64,000 nucleotides of DNA, taken from positions 87,193,333 to 87,257,332 of the forward strand of contig CM070548.1 of the NCBI GenBank assembly GCA_036346405.1. Direction: 5' to 3'. A program made the position numbers and the translations under genes. Shown here one piece after another: positions 1-12,779 of this stretch. The notes beneath the pieces are model-generated. The model did not search any database. It saw nothing but the letters and a program-made list of their open reading frames with translations, and had not been told where the DNA came from. The stretch is from Phyllostachys edulis. Taxonomy: Eukaryota > Streptophyta > Magnoliopsida > Poales > Poaceae. Position 1 is the stretch's first letter; every line of letters starts with the position of its first letter.

Positions 1-1700
1 CCCGCCCTATCGAGGGATAGCCTTCGAGGTGGAAGGCATATTGGAGTGAAGCCTTTGTAGGCGAAGTCTTGGACGCGAGGCCGCCAAGCCGAGGCATAGC
101 CTTCGAGGTCGGTGCGTCAAAAAGCTATGCGTAGGTGAAGTCGTGGAGTCTTAGTCGCGAGGCCGCCGAGCCGAGGGATAGCCTTCGAGGCCGGCGGTGC
201 GTCGAAGCGAAGCCTATGTAGGCAAAGTTGCGAACGCGAGGCCGCCGAGCCGAGGCATAGCCTTCGAGGCGGGCGGTGCGTTAAAGTGAAGCCTATGTAG
301 GCGGTTATGTAACGCGACATTGAGCCGCCGAGCCGAGGCATAGCCTTCGAGGTGGGCGGTGCGTCAAAGTGAAGCCTAAGCAGGCGGTTCTTGAACGCGA
401 GGCCGCCGAGCCGAGACATAGCCTTCGAGGCCGGCGGGCGTCGAAGGAAGCCTAAGTAGGCGAAGTCTTGACGCGAGGTGAGCCGAGCCGAGGCATAGTT
501 TCGAGGCCGGCAAGGTCGCCAAGCCTAAGTAAGGCAAAGTCTTGGGACGCAAGGTCACGAAGCCGAGGCATAACCTTCGAGACCGGCAAGGCCGGGGCGA
601 AGCCAATGTAGGCGAGTTTTGGACGCGAGGTCGCCGAAGCCGAGGTATAGCCTTCGTGGTCAAGGCCAAAGCGAAGCCTTTGTAGATTTAAGTCTTGGAC
701 GCTAGGTCGCCGAGCCGAGGCATAACCTTCGAGGTCGGTGCGTCAAGCGAGCCTATGTATGTGAAGTCTTAGACGCGAGGCCGAGCCGAGACATAGCCTT
801 CGAGGGCGGGCGTGCGTCGAAGTGAAGCCTAAGTAGGCGAAGTCTTGACGCGAGGTCCGCGAGCCGAGGCATAGCCTTCGAGGCCGGCGGTGCGTCCAAA
901 GCCTAAGTAAGCGAAGTCTTAGACGCGAGGTCGCCGAGCCGAGGCATAGCCTTCGAGGTGGAAAGGTCAAGTGAAGCCTAAGTAGGCGAAGTCTTGGACG
1001 CGAGGCTGCTAAACCGAGGCATAGCCTTCGAGGCCGGTGGTGCGTCAGAGTGAAGCCTACATAAGCGAAGTCGCAGACGAGGGGCCGCCGAGCCGAGGCA
1101 TAGCCTTCGAGGTGGGCGGCGCGTCACTGCGAAGCCAATGTAGGTGAAGTCTTGGACGCGAGGCCGCCGAGCCGAGGCATAGCCTTCGAGGCTGGCGGTG
1201 CGTCAAAGCGAAGCCTATGTAGACGAAGTCTTGGACGCTAGGTCACTGAGCCGAGGCATAACCTTCGAGGCCGGCGGTGCGTCGAAGCAGAGCCTATGTA
1301 GGTGAAGTCTTAGACGCGAGGCCGCCGAGCCGAGGCATAGCCTTCGAGGCCGGCGGTGCGTCGAAGTGAAGCCTATGTAGGTGAAGTCTTGGACGCGAGG
1401 CCGCCGAGCCGAGGCATATCCTTCGAGGCCGACGGTGCGTCGAAGCGAAGCCTAAGTAGGCGAAGTCTTAGATGCGAGGCCGCCAAGCCGAGGCATAGCC
1501 TTCGAGGCCGGCGGTGCGTCGAAGTGAAGCCTAAGTAGGCGAAGTCTTGGACGCGAGGCCGCCGAACCGAGGCATAGCCTTCGAGGCCGGCGGTGCGTCA
1601 GAGTGAAGCCTACATAAGCGAAGTCGCAGACGAGGGGCCGCCGAGCCGAGGCATAGCCTTCGAGGTGGGCGGCGCGTCACTGCGAAGCCTTTGTAGGTGA
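1..1700. repeat. Tandem array, period about 80 bp, roughly 20 copies
   Basis: The core GAGGCATAGCCTTCGAGG recurs every 78-85 bases from the first base to about 1700, always with a GCCGCCGAGCCGAGG-like lead and a GAAGCCTATGTAGGCGAAG-like tail. Copies differ by scattered substitutions and small indels. Several open frames cross the array on both strands, but they are made of the repeat itself (recurring RRLCLGS-like peptides on the minus strand) and are not a credible gene. The array lies in the internal region of the minus-strand LTR element. Confidence 0.92.
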
Positions 1701-2040
1701 AGTTGTCCTCCTCTTGCTCCGTGGCTTGATGAGGGTTGTTGAAGTAGAACTCCTCAGAATGGTCGCGGTTCAAGCTAGAAACGTTGCAGTGACAGGTAGA
1801 TAGCACGAGCGTCTCTGCGGAAAAGAGAGAATGATCAACACTTATTTCTTGTAGCAAGATAACATTTGTTTGACATGAGCATTGATCGAAGCGTTGCCGA
1901 GGGACTAGTAGAGTCCCATCACTTTAGATACTAAGATCTCCGAGGTGATAGCCTTATGCGACCATGATAGTCCTTGATCAATATTCGAGCCAGGTCGACG
2001 GTAGATGATTCGAGCTATAAGACTGCGTCATGGACATATC

Positions 2041-2490
2041 AGAGGGGCATCCACGAGACTAAGTCATGGGGCACCGAATGACCCACAGGGGTGGTAGCCC
2101 CCCAGTGGACTTGGAGGCACCCATGAGGCTAACTCATGTGTATCTTGAAGGTGAGCCCACAACACTAAGTCATAGGCACATCGGAGAGGCATCCACGAGG
2201 CTAAGCTGTGGAGCACCAAATGGCCACTAGGGGTGGTAGCCCCCAGTGGACTTGGAGGTGTCCATGAGGCTAACTCATGGGCACCTTGGACGTGTGCCCC
2301 TGACAGTAAGTCACGGGTACACCGGTGTCGCCCACGAGACTAAGTCGTAGGGCACCGAATGGCCAATAGGGGTGATAGCCCCTAGTGGTCTTAGAGGTGC
2401 CCATGAGGCTAACTCATGGGCACCTTAGACGTGTGCCTCTGACAGTAAGTCACGGGCACACCGGTGGTGCCCACGAGGCTAAATCGTGGG
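2041..2490. repeat. Tandem array, period about 140 bp, about 3 copies
   Basis: GCACCGAATGRCC-like starts occur near 2071, 2213 and 2352, each followed by GGGGTGGTAGCCCC and by a CCCACGAGRCTAAGTC segment. Period is 139-142 bp. Sub-repeats of CATGAGGCTAACTCATG sit inside each unit. It is unrelated in sequence to the arrays on either side but lies in the same element. Confidence 0.85.
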
Positions 2491-2699
2491 GCACTTGGGA
2501 CTATGAGGCGATGAAGCCCTTTACCTGTTAGCAGGGTTTTTGTGATGATCGGAATGTATGAGAATGGTTAACCCTTGCGAAGCAATGGAGCTATGCATGC
2601 GGGACCCGGAGGTCGCTCGGCGATGGCACGAGTCTAAGGGGACGAGTCTCAAGACATCCATCAACTTGGTATCGACCAAAGTTGTCGCCATGCCCTAGG

Positions 2700-3425
2700 T
2701 CTAGTAGGACGAGCCGCCATGGTGGAGGCGATGGACGCCAAGCCACCATGGACTTTTGCTAGGGAGACCGCAGAGGTCGACGCCCCACGCACCACGAGAG
2801 TGGTCGCCATGCCCTAGGGCGATGGGACACGAGCCGCCATGGTGGAGGAGACGGGACGCCCAAGCCACCATGGACTTTTGTTGGGGAGACCGCAGAGGTC
2901 GACGCCCACGCACCACGAGAGTGGTCGCCATGCCCTAGGTCCAAGAGACCACGAGCCGCCATGGTGGAGGCGACGGACGCCCAAGCCACCATGGACTTTT
3001 GTTAGGGGAGACCACGGAGGTCGTACGCCCTACGCACCACGAGGGTGGTCACTCATGTCCTAGGGCTAGTAGGACACGGACCGCCATGGTAGAGGTGACG
3101 GATGCCCAAGCCACCATGGACTTTTGCTAGGGGAGACCGCGGAGGTCGTACACCCTACGCACCACGAGGGTGGTCGCTCATGTCCTAGGGCTAGTAGGAC
3201 ACGAACCGCCATGGTGGAGGCGGTGGACGCCCAAGCCACCATGGACTTTTGTTAGGGGAGACCGCGGAGGTCGTATGCCCTACGCACCACGAGGGTGGTC
3301 GCTCATGCCCTAGGTCCAGTAGGACATGAGCCGCCATGGTGGAGGCGACGGACGCCCAAGCCACCATGGACTTTTGCTAGGGGAGACCGCGGAGGTCGTA
3401 CACTCTACGCATCACAAGGGTGAAA
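2700..3425. repeat. Tandem array, period 120-125 bp, 6 copies
   Basis: The segment CCGCCATGGTGGAGGCGACG begins near 2714, 2834, 2956, 3081, 3206 and 3331. Each copy continues with CCACCATGGACTTTTG, then GGGGAGACCGCGGAGGTCG and GCACCACGAG. The first two spacings are shorter (120-122) than the last three (125). It is the third distinct array in the internal region of this element. Confidence 0.92.
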
Positions 3426-3864
3426 TCCCTTAGAGGGAAAGTGTCTTGAGAGCCCATACGAGATTTATATGTCGGGACTGTCCCCTAACAGTAGCATGTT
3501 AGGGGGTAGCCCTCGTAGCGAGCCTTCATCGCTCGCGCTGCATGGACGTCATGCGTCCCGGGGGTGATGGTTGACCTCAGAATCCTTAGCCTTCGCTATG
3601 AGGGTGTCTTGAATCGCTTGCTTTGGTGGGCCTCGTGATCGACCCGACAAGGGAGGAGGACGCGCGTGGGAGCCCCAGGGCATGTAGGACGTTGCCATCC
3701 CGAGGTGGATGGCCTTGATTTCCGACGAGGGTGCTCGGCTGGGGCTCCTTCAAAGAGCGGAAGGGTCGTCCACGAGATCATTGCCCTTCGGAGCCGGAGG
3801 AGGTTTCGTGGACTTAGAGTTTTTTTTTTGGTAGGAGACATAGCCTTTCATCGATTAGCTACGT

Positions 3865-3882
3865 CCCCACGGTCGGCGCCAA
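3865..3882 (-). other. Primer-binding site of the gypsy-like element
   Basis: On the minus strand the LTR ends in CAACA and is followed at once by TTGGCGCCGACCGTGGGG. A TGGCGCC-type sequence next to the LTR is the usual PBS form in grass gypsy elements. It fixes the direction of the element (transcribed right to left) and marks 3883-4310 as its 5' LTR. Confidence 0.75.
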
Positions 3883-4310
3883 TGTTGTAGGTGTAAAAAC
3901 CAAACACGAGTGAGGGGTGGACGCCTACCGTCTGACGGGCCATCGCCCTGACAAGAAAAATGACACGAGGATTTATCTGAGTTCGGGGTCCGAAAGGACC
4001 GCCCTACTCCTATCGGTGAGCCAACGGGGGGTTACCTCCGGAGAGGGAGCCCCCGAGGGCTCACCAGTTTGAACATACTCCTTTATTGCTCAAGAGAGCC
4101 ATCCCCTTGAAAGGAGGGATACATGGGGTATTTATAGGCTCCCAAGCCTGCACAAATGATGAAAATACCCTTCAGTGGGATTGCTAGCCTAGGGGTAGAA
4201 GCAAGGGGTATTACAGTCTTTCATGAGTATAACAGCATTTCTTGGGTCTGTACGCGTGTCTTCTGAGAGGCGGGCCCCATTAGTGTGATGGATGAATTAT
4301 TCTTACAACA
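3883..4310 (-). repeat. 5' LTR of the gypsy-like element (428 bp)
   Basis: The segment is bounded by TGTTGTA at 3883 and TACAACA at 4310, a 7-bp terminal inverted repeat beginning TG and ending CA. On the minus strand it carries a TATA-like CTATAAATACCCC near 4125-4137, which would start transcription toward the PBS. The partner LTR lies beyond the left edge. Confidence 0.75.
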
Positions 4311-4490
4311 GTGAGTTATTGTAAAGGCCTTGTTATGATCTTCTTAGTCACACACCTTCAGGCTACGGAAGTGTGTCGGACGGACATCACAAGTTGATCA
4401 TATCTTGTGAGTAAAGTTGTACAACCTCCGCAGAGTGTATAATCTATTCGAATAGTCGTGCCTCCGGTCATTGACTTGGTAAAGAAGTTG
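4311..4490 (+). repeat. LTR fragment, inverted relative to the similar part of the long LTR at 6180-6340
   Basis: The reverse complement of this stretch matches the 6180-6340 part of the long LTR: the order is CACTCTG, ACAACTT, a TCAACTTGT-ATGTCCGTC block, then AAGGCCTTTACAATA. A still closer relative occurs at 53640-53815, with CTATTCGAATAG shared. It is therefore a piece of the same LTR superfamily in opposite orientation, truncated by the gypsy-like insertion on its left. The 22-bp segment AGTTGATCATATCTTGTGA appears twice (about 4391 and 4484). Confidence 0.6.
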
Positions 4491-5352
4491 ATCATATCTT
4501 GTGACACCACTAAGGGGTAGTGGTGTTAGTCCAGTTTTGGGGAATTGGTCCTCCTTTGGACAAGGGTTGATAAGCAGCTCTATCTTGATGTACTCGAACT
4601 CAACCTCGATGAAACATTTCTTCAGCTTGCCTCTTCGGAGTCATGCTATATTGGCTATTTCCATACCATGGGAAGTATGGTGATGCCTACGGGTCTTGTC
4701 TTAATGGTTTGGGTCAGGGTTGGTAGCATCGGATGGGGATTCGTCCAGCCCTTGCATGCTCGTCATATTAGTCTTGATGTCTGCTGGCACTTCTAGCATG
4801 GAGTTAAAGGAAGTAGCATGAGATAGGGATAAGATTGCGGGGATAAGGTCACTAAACCCACTTTTTCTTTTAAAATTTACAATTTTAACACACGAAAAGT
4901 CAGTGAGGCTCAAACAATCATACAAATCTTTTTAAAGCAAGTGTTTCCTGTTGCTACAAAATAAAATGCCCATGGGCAAAATAGGCAGTACACAGGTTTC
5001 AACTGAAATCTCATGATAATACATCATCTACTTGTGGAAACACACACATGAGAATTCACGGTTTATCGCACAAGGGTTACTCAAAATGAGATTGCCCTAT
5101 CCTAACAAGTCACCACGTTCCTGAACTTAAGCTTTTGAAGTTTGGGTAAGGGAAGAGGAAACCAATCACCTTTCGAAATTAAAAGAAGATCCAACATAGG
5201 TAAGAGAGGGCCATCTTAGGAGGGATGAGAGTGCGCAATAATACTTATATTTTTTCACAAAGCATTTGTAGATGAAGATAGATTTTGAAAGTTGTCTCCA
5301 CTAATGAAGCTAACGACTGTGCTAACTATGGTGACGACCTACAGTCGATATG
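4491..5352. other. Unresolved retroelement sequence next to the long LTR
   Basis: Lies downstream (minus strand) of the PBS at 5353-5364, so it should be internal sequence of the element that owns the long LTR. No gag or polymerase motif was found on either strand. Short open frames on both strands show no recognisable domain. Confidence 0.4.
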
Positions 5353-5364
5353 TCTCTGATACCA
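5353..5364 (-). other. tRNA-Met type primer-binding site
   Basis: Minus strand reads TGGTATCAGAGA, close to the common plant initiator-Met PBS TGGTATCAGAGC, four bases inside the LTR edge at 5369. It shows that the long LTR to the right is the 5' LTR of a minus-strand element. Confidence 0.75.
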
Positions 5365-7234
5365 TTTCTGTCAGACCCCAAATTTATAATTTGAAATCTT
5401 CTGTGTTCACAGCACCAGTCTCTGGATCTGTAGCTAGTGCCTACAGTTACATCATTGGATATCAAACACATATCACGAAAATATAAAGATATTACATAAT
5501 AATAAACAAAGCGTAAATATACCTTACGACTTTTAACTTTCAAAATGTCTGGCTAGGCCAAATACCTTTGAAGAATCAATAGCGGAAGCATAATTTAAAA
5601 TACCACACTTGGAACCCTCACGATATACCCTAGTCCTTGGCCTTCTTGTCTTCTAGTCTTGACGAATGCACATAAGTGTCTATATAACCTTCTTCTTTTA
5701 TACTTATTGAATAATAATATTGAGTGAACATGAGTACACAACCGTACCCGCGAGCCAACACACAGAATGTAGTTACATAATATGCAAGGCTGATAAGAGG
5801 AATGGCTTGTGGTTCTTTTGTTTGCATAAAGCCACTTATTGAAATAGATTAAGTAGTAGCAAATCCTGAGACCTAGCATTTTTAACTAACATAGGTTTTA
5901 ACAAAGTTGAGTTTTGTTGTAGAATACTAGTGGAGGCTCTAATTGTTGTAGAATACTAGTGGAGGCTCTAACCTCCTATGCCATTGAGTGGGTCCATCCA
6001 CCCAATGCTCATATTCTTTCTCGGGTCATATCCCATACTTCTCACTGGTTCTCAACCAGGCCATCTTAAATCTCTGGGCTCCCACCCATCTTTTCAATCT
6101 CTAGGCTCCAACCCATCTTTTCATTCCACCAATAAATTGTTTTATGGAAAATAAAAGTAAATTCAAGTAATTTCTTGTCATTACCCATGACTATGGGCAC
6201 AACTATCTAGATAGTTTTTCACACTCTGTAGAGTTCATGCACTTTAACTACAAGAGATAATCAACTTGTAATGTCCGTCTGACACACTTTCATAGGTGTG
6301 CGACTAAGATGATTGTCACAAGGCCTTTACAATACCCCACCTCAATGCAACCCCACCCACTAAGGTTTCCACCTCCCTAGGTCGCCCCCCCCTGGGAGGC
6401 TCCCTCTTGCACCATGTGGTTTTCCTGTGGTTACTACCCATACCCATGCTACACACCCAACAATGGCGAAGCCACGCTGAGGCAAACAAATTAATCTGTT
6501 AGGTCATACCCATTATAGACTTGTGGTTGCACTGTTTTTACATGAGAGGTCATCACAAGATCTGGGTCCATAATTGACTTGGGCGGAACTTCCCTATACT
6601 CACTCTATCGCTCTATCGTGCTCTTTACCAGCACCTACCACACATTGCAGCCGCCCAAGTCGAAATATCTTTTTGGTTTTCTTTTGTTTTGAAATATTTT
6701 TCTAGTTCAACATACCAACCAGGTTCTAACCTCGACTACCCAAATCCAGTTTCAAGTTTTGAATGATATCGGGGCAAATCATTGCCCATATATCAATGTA
6801 TTTAAGCAAGGCTAAGCATGACACTTAGATACAGATTTATCATCTAGTATGTATACCATTAGTTCTAGGGTGACAAAGGATAGTGTCCAAGTTCAACGAT
6901 AGAAAGGTTATACACAATTATCATTCAAGTATTAGCTATGAGCTAAGTCAACATATTTGTATGAATCATAGCAATGCAATCTTATATTTTAAAACAACAT
7001 AATTGCATTTCAAAAGTAGGTGCAACATGATCAAAATGTTGACTCGCCTTGCTTAATGTTCTGGTAACCTTGGTCTCGGTCTTGTTCTGTCTCCGACTGC
7101 TACTTCGTCATGGCTTCAGATTCTACCTACGCTGAATACGATTGAACCCAAGAACGTATGAAAGTAACCAAATGAAATCCAATGAATCCAAAGGCAAGTA
7201 AACAAAAAGAAACACATCAAATAAAAGACAATAA

Positions 7235-7460
7235 AACCTAGAGTGTTTGAAGTAGGAAATACTTCAAACGAAACTAAATATACCTAAGGGTATCTTGAAA
7301 GAAGGAAGTACTCCAGATAAAACTAATCATACTGAGTGGAGTGGATGAAGGAAATACTTCAGACAAAGTATATCCAAGGGAAGTTGATGAAGGAAATACT
7401 TCAGACAAAGTATATCCAGGGATATTTGGAATGAAGGAAATACTTCAGACCAAAGTAGAT
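7235..7460. repeat. Short tandem array, period 45-55 bp
   Basis: GAAGGAAATACTTCAGACAA recurs with AAGTATATCCA(A/G)GG after it, near 7347, 7387 and 7432, and weaker copies start near 7250 and 7300 (AGGAAATACTTCAAAC, AGGAAGTACTCCAGAT). It lies inside the long LTR. Confidence 0.75.
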
Positions 7461-7539
7461 AAATTCAAACTCTATTCGTTTGGTCTAGTGATGGGGTTTT
7501 GGGTTGATAGTCAAATTTACGGTTAGGTAACCGTTTGAT

Positions 7540-9500
7540 CCAGAGTGAGGGCGAGAGGGCTCAGGCTCTCGGAAAGTCCGCTGGTGCAAGGAGTTAGGAA
7601 TCCAACGGGGGGAGGGGGGAGAGAATATTCATAGAAATATTCCTCATTGGTTACTGTAGGCCGGAAAGGCGACTCGAGGGGGGGGGGTGAATAGGAGCAC
7701 GAACACTTTTTAACCTTAATTGAATTCAATACTAATTTCACTCCAATAGCTATAAAAGCTATGAAGATCAATATACAAACACAGTGGAAGACTTGTATTG
7801 AATCCAATCAAAACCCCAACGCAAAACACCCAAAATTACCAAAAACTCAATTCTCAAAGAGTTGGGCGGTCAGACCTCTCAGAACGGCGGTCTGACCTCT
7901 CCAAGGGGTGGTCTGACCTCTGATATTGGCGCGTCAAATATTTTGCCTAGCAGTTAGACCGCTAATATTGGCGGTCTGACCGTCAGCCTGATGATGAACA
8001 GCTCAAACAGTACAGACAGCCCGAAAACCGAAACTCAAATTGGTCTAACTTTTGATCCGTAAGGCCAAACTCCACGAAATTTAGAACACACCTTCCTAAG
8101 TATATTAGGAACCTATTCCAAGAGGAGATTGAGTAGATCAACGTCAAAGTTTTGACCTCTTTCTGTTTTACCGAAGGAGGGTTCAAAACCGGGCAAAAAC
8201 GAAAAACTTGATCCAAACCTTGCTCGTGAGAGATTGATGATCCTAGATGTATTCTCACACATCACAGCAAGGTAAAAGAGGGCACGAAACAAACCAAAAA
8301 CCATAGGATCAAGGAAGCACCCAAAATCATCAAAAGAGAAGGGAAAACACAAGAAGACTCATCTTTGAACAATCACCAGAGATTGATTCACGATTAGTTC
8401 TTTGGTTACTGACCACTCCATCCATAGAGGACAAAGCTCAATCCATGAGCACACAACTCAACACATCTCCTAGAACCCTAAGCCTCTTCTCTTTCTCCTA
8501 AGCCCTAAGACAAACTAGGGTTTTCAATGAAGTGCTTAGTTGGCTGCTGAGAACAACCCCCTTTCTATTTATACTAGAGGCTTAGCTTCTAGAAGACTTA
8601 ACCCTAATGGGCTCCGTTAAGGCCCAAGACAAGCAGGTTACACACGACGCATCTCAAAGCGCCGTCTTCACTTCTCTTGACCTAATCCACTTCTTGACTC
8701 ACCGTCTTGCGCCGCGGGTTGGCATTAGGTCACCAAGGCGATTTGGTGAAATTACCAAAATACCCCTTCTCGATCTTTTAGAAGATCGAGTCCAAATCGC
8801 GCCAAACACATCCATGTTTACACGCAGGGTTGATCCAAAGACTCTCATCGTATTGGCAAGTCTCTCCCATTCGGTTCCCACCGACCACCTTGGCACTTGC
8901 ACCGACCCCCGCACCGCTTGATCCAACCCGCCGCAGACCAACCGCCTGCTCGGTCATCTTCATCCATTCGCGCCATGCTTGAGTCACTTGACCTCACCCA
9001 AAGATCCTTGATCGCTCGACCTCAACTCTCCAAGCTTAGTCTCGATCCTCCTCGCCGCTGACCGTCGTTGACCTCCAAGCCACCGCGACAAAGAATAGAC
9101 AAGCAAACACGAATCCGGAACAAGTTCTTCACAACTTGACCCACGTTAGCCAAAACATGCAATATGCAACACATGCATTATCAAAAAAGGATATGACCTA
9201 TCCCAAAATCAGTTCACAACTAACATCATCAATCAAGACAAAACCGGCCGATGGCTGCTCGGCGGCCCGACCGCCCCTAGGGTGAATCAAAATCCAATTG
9301 AGGTATGGCGGTCGACCGCCTAAGATGCTTGGTCGCGACCAAAGGACTGACAGATTCGAAACTTTTAAACGCTTGAAACTTCAAACCAAAAGCAACATTG
9401 TCAATTGTTTCATCATCCTAAGATAATGGGCATATCCCCATGATATCCACAGTTACCTAGATGTGAGAAATCACCCTGTTAGGTAGGATCCTTTGATCCA
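7540..9500 (-). mobile_element. Probable nested LTR-type insertion, edges unresolved
   Basis: The stretch differs from the surrounding LTR. It has a G-run followed by TGAATAG at 7680-7690, repeats of GCGGTCTGACC (7865-7985 and near 9300), and on the minus strand a TATAAATAG box near 8566-8575 followed by a leader-like run. Such features are common in cereal copia LTRs of the SIRE/Maximus type, but I could not fix either end or a TSD. Several open frames are present and none is recognisable. Confidence 0.4.
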
Positions 9501-10432
9501 CCTTCGAATCATGAATTATCCTTCTTTCTGGAGCAGATAGCGATTGATGATAGCTGGAGGTTATACGATGTTGTTTGGTAGTTGGACTACCATCATCCAC
9601 TTAGGGACATCTCGTTGCTACTCGTATGCGGCACCTAACTGATCTAATGATTTATTTTGTTATTATTTCCTATTTATTGAGGAAGTATCATGATAGTCAG
9701 GTAAGACCTATGTATATGTTCAGGGTTCGTATAGGGTACACATAAGTCTCACCGACACATAGGGTCTAGTTCACTCAATGATTTCTTTTAGTATTTTATA
9801 TTTATCAAGGAAGTTCCATGTGCCATAGATGGAACTTCCAAGCATTAGCTAGACATCAGTCTTACCTCTTTAGTGGTGTCTGCGAGTTTGGGTTTCATTT
9901 GTGAGGTGATCTTTACTTAGTTTCATTACTTGCGTGGCTTGGCATGCACTAAAGTAATCTATCATACTAGGTTGATCCTTAGCTTCAACACCTGCTAAAG
10001 GCTACTTCTAGTTAAGTAGATAACTGTGAAACAAGGTCTATGGGCTCTTACTTATTAGTCCTTGTTTAGCGATCAATCCTATCATCTTGATTACTATTAC
10101 TGGCATGAGGTTAGGTCACAACAACTGCTAACCTCTATGACTATCTAATAGTACTAATAGTTTTTGAGTTACCTTCCCAACTAAGCGGGCCCTAGTTGTA
10201 TTTGAGTTCTTTAGCCGAATGATGTCTGCTTAATCACCGTCGTGGTATTTAACTAATCATTAACACCACTAGTTAATGTTTGAGTCCTATGTGCCATGAC
10301 TTAGTAACCATCCCTGGTTTATCTTTTAACTAAAGTAGTTGGCCTAAACATTAGGTATGATCCACTGTTTATTTGGGTCTTTATAAATTTATATCTTGGT
10401 AGGAGAGGACATTCGTCATTTGCTAACACAAA
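9500..10432. other. LTR-derived sequence, no gene seen
   Basis: AT-rich sequence without a recognisable coding segment. Two segments resemble each other: TTATTTCCTATTTATTGAGGAAG near 9660 and TTTTATATTTATCAAGGAAG near 9792. Best read as part of the long LTR. Confidence 0.35.
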
Positions 10433-12072
10433 CACTACTATAAAAAGGCTAATACTAGACGCCTCATCTCAGACGGTTGACCAAAACCGTTAGTATTAAA
10501 TACAATCACGCATTTATTTTGGTTTAGCGATAAATGCGTGTTATATTACTAACGCTAAAACCCGCCCGTGAAGTTACTTCACAGACAGTTTTCAACATGA
10601 ACTGTCTGTGATATTACTAAATATCACAGACGGGTTTTTTTTAATAAAAAAAGCTTCTTTGATACTTCACAGATAGTGTTTAATACAAACCGTCTGTGAT
10701 AATCAACTCATCACAGACAGTTTGTATGAAAAACCGTCTGTGATATTTCCCGCCTTATACCCCTCTAGATTTGGCCACCCCCTTTATTCAAACTTTCAAA
10801 TCGAAGCAGCGTCGTGACCTCTCAACTACTCCAGATCGGTTTCGCCATATATACTACCTGCACGCACCCAACTACTCTAGATCGATTTCACCGCCTCCTT
10901 AGCGTCGCCTCCCCCAAACCGAAGCGGCGCTGCCTCCCCCAAACCAATCGAAGCGCCCTATGCCCCCGACGACGCCGACTACCGTCGTGAACTCCTCTAC
11001 CTCCAGTTCTGACGCCACAGTTCACTGCACAAGACACTCGTGTCATAAGAGTGTCTTGTGTGGTCTCACTATCGTGACACAATGGTGACGCTGCCACCGC
11101 CTCTCCTTCATTGCCGGTGATATCCCCCATCCGATCCCCTCCCCTCTCTTCCTTGATGCTTGGATCTAAAATTACAAAATTGATGGATGGCTAGGGTTTC
11201 GGCCATGTAAATCTTGATGCTTGTGCGTGTGAAAATTAATTGTTGATGCCTCTAGATTTTTTTCTTCTACCAATTTCTTGAAGGCTTTAATCCATAGACT
11301 AAATTGACTTTTTGACCATCTTGAAGTCATGATCCATGGATTCTGTCTTTTCCACAATGGTCGAAAAGTGGCCAAAAAGTCAATTTGTTATGTGGAATGT
11401 ATCTTTTCCACGATCTTACCCATAGTGGAAGAACTCTAAGGACCGATTATTTCTTCTAAAGAAATCTATTCGAACTTGAGAGGTTTGGAGATAAGAACTT
11501 TCAAACGAAGTAGAAGTAAAAAAGATGGAAAGTCTGTGTGTAAGTTCTGCCCTTTTGATGGTTACTTATAGGCTATTGACTTGTGGCAAAGTTAAACAGG
11601 AGTCCAACGGATAAATTTTTTATTAGAATCTTTCCCAATAAATCGTTGGAAAATCAAAGCGTCACCGTCTCTTCAGGAATTGTTCTTCATGAAGACGGTT
11701 GACGTTCCTTTTCCTATCTATTTCTGTTTATTGGCTAGCATTTTCTGAGGCTAGCCAATAAACAAAAATAGATTTAGCAATACAAAAGAATATCATAGAC
11801 GGATCCTTAGGACAAACCATCTGTGATACAAGCTATCATAGACGGTTTCATCTACAAACCGTCTATGATACATCATCTATCACAGACGGTTCTGAGTTAA
11901 TAATCGTCTGTGATAGTATGCATCACAGACGGTTCGAAAACCGTCTGTGATGACCTCATGTCATTACTGACTCATAAACTTAGACGGCTCACAAAACCGT
12001 CTGTGATGACGTTTTTGAACCATCTGTGATGACGGTTCCGAACCGTTTGTAACGAACTTTTGTGTAGTAGTG
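10433..12072. mobile_element. Non-autonomous CACTA element (CACAGACGGTT family), copy 1
   Basis: The left end is CACTACTATAAAAAGGC and the right end is TTGTGTAGTAGTG. Both subterminal regions are packed with CACAGACGGTT or its complement AACCGTCTGTG (about 10530-10750 and 11790-12050), the typical subterminal repeat layout of CACTA transposons. Its left end matches the inverted right end of copy 2 at 51343 over about 80 bases. Flanking bases (AAA left, TTT right) do not form a clean 3-bp TSD. The interior (10770-11150) is GC-rich and may be captured host sequence, but I cannot name it. Confidence 0.85.
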
Positions 12073-12779
12073 TTTTCCGCAGTAGTGTAATGAATCACTC
12101 GAAATACTTTTCTTCCACTACTTATTTCAATGCTTGAATATCTGTGATCCCACCAGTCTATATGTCTTACTATAGGATTATTACTTGAGCCCCTTCATAT
12201 ATACAATGTGAATAAGACATGGCATGTGACCTCATGCAAACCTTGGTGATCAACTAATATTTGATCATTTAAGTTAGTCACCCTAGAGCATTCTCCAATT
12301 ATCTTATTAGAAATCTATGGCTCGGACCTATGGTCATGGAGACAACTATATTCTAATCATAATTCCTAATCACATTCTATTGACAATTAAATAACGTCTA
12401 ATACCTGAATTTATTATCTTAATTTAATTACTAACTAACTCGCTCAAACTTGCACTGGCTAAATGAGTCATTCAATCATATGTTTATTCTTCTGACAATT
12501 TTTAAATACATTGTGGCCTACTGGTATTGCACTATTTGGTCAATTAAACACTAATCATTTCTTCTAATCTTGGTTTAACCATCTAATTTATACAATTTAA
12601 GGATGCATTTTACTAGCTATCAATGTGTGGCCCACTGCCCAGTTGCTTTCTCATACCACACTCGCTACTAACTAGATACCTACCAGTGGACCCAGCTATC
12701 ATAGAGAGAGGAAGAGAGACACAGAGAGTTGCAAAGGGGTCCCACCTATCATTCACCAGGGAGAGAGACAGAGCACAGA

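Larger units (their letters stand above)
1..4310 (-). mobile_element. Gypsy-like LTR retroelement, 5' part (minus strand), likely non-autonomous
   Basis: Read on the minus strand, this starts with an LTR (3883-4310), followed directly by a primer-binding site (3865-3882) and then an internal region that runs off the left edge of the window. The internal region is almost entirely tandem repeats in three different families, and I find no gag, protease, RT or integrase motifs in it. That fits a large non-autonomous gypsy-type derivative. The other LTR is outside the window, so no target-site duplication can be checked. Assignment to gypsy rests on the style of the PBS and LTR, not on any protein. 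Confidence 0.7.

Noticed and set aside
1..3425. CRISPR-like regular repeats
   Set aside because: Units are 80-140 bp with no unique spacers, and the context is a plant LTR element.
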